A DNA stretch of 13,313 nt from JAAYCI01 sp964370195 (GTDB lineage: Bacteria; Bacillota; Clostridia; Oscillospirales; Ruminococcaceae), in contig CAYJIH010000044.1 of NCBI GenBank assembly GCA_964370195.1, positions 1-13,313 of the forward strand, read 5' to 3'. A program made the position numbers and the translations under genes. Below the pieces are notes generated by a model that was given only the letters and a program-made list of their open reading frames with translations, was not told where the DNA came from and did not search any database. Shown piece by piece: positions 11,875 through 13,313 of the stretch (positions within the stretch are counted from its first letter, which is position 1; every line of letters starts with the position of its first letter).

Positions 11875-13167
11875 ATGCCAATTATTAAAGAAGTTTACGC
11901 ACGCGAAGTGATCGATTCACGCGGCAACCCCACAGTAGAAGTGGAAGTAGCTACGGAAAGCGGTGCCTTTGGACGCGCTATGGTGCCATCTGGTGCCTCT
12001 ACAGGCGAGCGTGAAGCACTTGAGCTTCGTGACGGTGACAAAGGCCGTTACATGGGCAAAGGTGTATCCAAAGCTGTAAGCAATGTGAATGAAATCATTG
12101 CAAAGGCTGTTATTGGTTTGGATGTCACCGAGCAAAATATCGTGGACAAAACCATGCTTGACCTTGATGGAACCGATTTTAAATCGAAATTGGGTGCAAA
12201 TGCCCTTTTGGGTGTTTCCATGGCGTGTGCTTATGCAGCAGCCGATTTCTACGGCATGCCTCTCTATAAATACTTTGGCGGTTTTAATGGCAAAACATTG
12301 CCTGTTCCCATGATGAATGTTATCAACGGTGGCAGCCATGCAGATTCGACTGTTGATTTCCAAGAGTTTATGATTATGCCCGTAGGCGCTACCTCCATTA
12401 AAGAAGCATTAAGAATGGGCGCTGAAACATTCCACAACCTGCGTTCTGTGCTCAAGAAAAAGGGCTACAACACCAATGTAGGCGACGAAGGCGGTTTTGC
12501 CCCTAGCTGTAACGACGGCAACGAAGAGCCCCTAGAGCTCATCGTAGAAGCCATCAAAGCTGCAGGTTATGTGCCTGGCACTGATATTTGCATTGCCATG
12601 GACGTTGCCGCTTCTGAGTTCCACAACAGAGAAACCGGCATGTATGACCTTGCCAAGTCTGGCCAAGGCTCCAAAACAACAGAAGAAATGATTGAAATGT
12701 ATGCTGGCTGGTGTGAAAAATACCCAATTGTTTCTATTGAAGATGGTATTGGTGAAAGCGATTGGGATGGCTGGAAAAAACTAACCGACCGTCTTGGCAA
12801 AAAAATCCAATTGGTAGGTGACGATTTATTTGTTACCAACCCCAAAATCCTTAAAGAGGGCATTGAAAAAGGCATCGCAAACTCAATCCTCATCAAAGTA
12901 AATCAAATCGGTACTTTAACCGAAACATTTGATGCCATCGAAATGGCCAAAAAAGCCGGCTACACTTGTGTTGTTTCGCATCGTTCTGGTGAAACAGAAG
13001 ATACAACAATTGCTGATATTGCCGTTGGTTTGAACGCTGGTCAAATCAAAACCGGTTCCATGAGCCGTACCGATCGTATTGCAAAATACAACCAACTGAT
13101 CCGCATTGAAGATCAATTGGGCGAGATTGCTGAGTATCAAGGCAAAGAATGCTTTTATAATGTTTAA
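11875..13167 (+). CDS. eno: Enolase (phosphopyruvate hydratase)
   Basis: This 430-residue enzyme interconverts 2-phosphoglycerate and phosphoenolpyruvate in glycolysis and gluconeogenesis, and is cytoplasmic. The N-terminal part has EVIDSRGNPTVEVEV and the mobile-loop PSGASTGEREALELRD. Active-site residues are present: SHADS with H155, E164, GDEGG with E205 as the acid/base partner, and K341 in IKVNQ as the catalytic base. Metal ligands are D243, E289 (in SIEDG) and D316 (in GDD). SHRSGETEDT starts at 368, with K392 in QIKTGS. The length matches the family. The ATG at 11875 has AGGAGG (11862-11867) seven bases upstream. An in-frame TTG two codons earlier is less likely. It is monocistronic, with its own promoter and a strong terminator. 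The other glycolytic genes are not adjacent. Confidence 0.98.
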   Translation: MPIIKEVYAREVIDSRGNPTVEVEVATESGAFGRAMVPSGASTGEREALELRDGDKGRYMGKGVSKAVSNVNEIIAKAVIGLDVTEQNIVDKTMLDLDGTDFKSKLGANALLGVSMACAYAAADFYGMPLYKYFGGFNGKTLPVPMMNVINGGSHADSTVDFQEFMIMPVGATSIKEALRMGAETFHNLRSVLKKKGYNTNVGDEGGFAPSCNDGNEEPLELIVEAIKAAGYVPGTDICIAMDVAASEFHNRETGMYDLAKSGQGSKTTEEMIEMYAGWCEKYPIVSIEDGIGESDWDGWKKLTDRLGKKIQLVGDDLFVTNPKILKEGIEKGIANSILIKVNQIGTLTETFDAIEMAKKAGYTCVVSHRSGETEDTTIADIAVGLNAGQIKTGSMSRTDRIAKYNQLIRIEDQLGEIAEYQGKECFYNV

Positions 13168-13182
13168 CATTTAAACAGTACA

Positions 13183-13216
13183 AAAAAGAGGAACCTTACA
13201 AAAGGTTCCTCTTTTT
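13183..13216 (+). terminator. Terminator of eno
   Basis: aaaaagaggaacctt (13183-13197) is perfectly complementary to aaggttcctcttttt (13202-13216) around the 4-base loop acaa. The flanking A and T runs mean it could work in both directions. Confidence 0.93.
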
Positions 13217-13263
13217 ATATACGTAACTATAGACATCTCTTAGGCCAATCCCCTTTTATACAC

Positions 13264-13293
13264 AAAAAAGCTGCAAACATAGTGGTTTGCAGC
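13264..13293 (-). terminator. Terminator of the tRNA at the right edge
   Basis: On the minus strand, gctgcaaac (13285-13293) pairs with gtttgcagc (13270-13278) around a 6-base loop. Six T residues follow (A run at 13264-13269). It lies three bases beyond the encoded CCA of the partial tRNA. Confidence 0.9.
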
Positions 13294-13296
13294 AAA

Positions 13297-13313
13297 TGGT
13301 GACCCCTAGGGGA
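13297..13313 (-). tRNA. 3' end of a tRNA, probably tRNA-Glu (truncated by the window edge)
   Basis: On the minus strand the last 17 bases read TCCCCTAGGGGTCACCA. This gives the end of a T arm (CCCCT), an acceptor 3' strand AGGGGTC, discriminator A and CCA. The ...GGGTCACCA ending, which implies a G2-U71 wobble, is what I recall for bacterial tRNA-Glu. The anticodon is outside the window, so the identity is tentative. That this is a tRNA end is well supported by the terminator just downstream. Confidence 0.6.

Overview
The window looks like ordinary chromosome from a low-GC, anaerobe-type member of the Clostridia (Bacillota). This rests on consensus-like sigma-A promoters, strong AGGAGG ribosome binding sites, a YerC/TrpR-family protein, a YtrA-type GntR regulator controlling an ABC transporter, and the family likeness of EF-Ts, S2 and enolase. 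A Lachnospiraceae-like relative is my best guess, from general familiarity only. I see no phage, transposon, CRISPR array or integrase.

Layout, left to right. (1) The last 57 codons of an unrecognised plus-strand gene end at a very long hairpin. (2) A minus-strand block holds tRNA-Lys(CTT) with its own promoter and terminator, a small Trp-rich membrane protein, and a large cyclic-di-GMP signalling protein (FIST sensor, eroded GGDEF, intact EAL) read from a near-perfect promoter. (3) An AT-rich non-coding stretch leads to tRNA-Pro(TGG), followed by two tandem copies of a hairpin-plus-terminator unit. (4) Two flavoproteins follow: a stand-alone dihydrolipoamide dehydrogenase and a COG2509-type FAD-dependent dehydrogenase. 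(5) The translation genes rpsB and tsf follow, with a strong promoter, a foldable leader before rpsB and a hairpin attenuator between them. (6) A small yerC-like regulator gene comes next. (7) Convergent to it on the minus strand is a tight GntR regulator / ABC ATPase / ABC permease operon. Its promoter is buried in a 53-bp inverted repeat. (8) Enolase follows with its promoter and terminator. (9) The last 17 bases are the 3' end of a minus-strand tRNA, probably tRNA-Glu, with its terminator.

How the genes work together. Most are housekeeping: rpsB-tsf make ribosomal protein S2 and EF-Ts, eno serves glycolysis, and the tRNAs are single genes with private promoters and terminators. Two parts are regulatory or accessory. 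One is the FIST-GGDEF-EAL protein, which should couple small-molecule sensing to c-di-GMP breakdown. The other is the GntR-ABC cassette, which should repress itself and export or sense a compound, by analogy with ytrAB-type loci. The two flavoproteins have short spacing and the same strand, but a functional link is only inference.

No wholly new multi-gene system is convincing here. The most interesting signals are the eroded GGDEF domain inside the FIST-EAL protein, the promoter-embracing palindrome of the GntR-ABC operon, the duplicated tRNA-Pro trailer with compensatory base changes, and the foldable rpsB leader.
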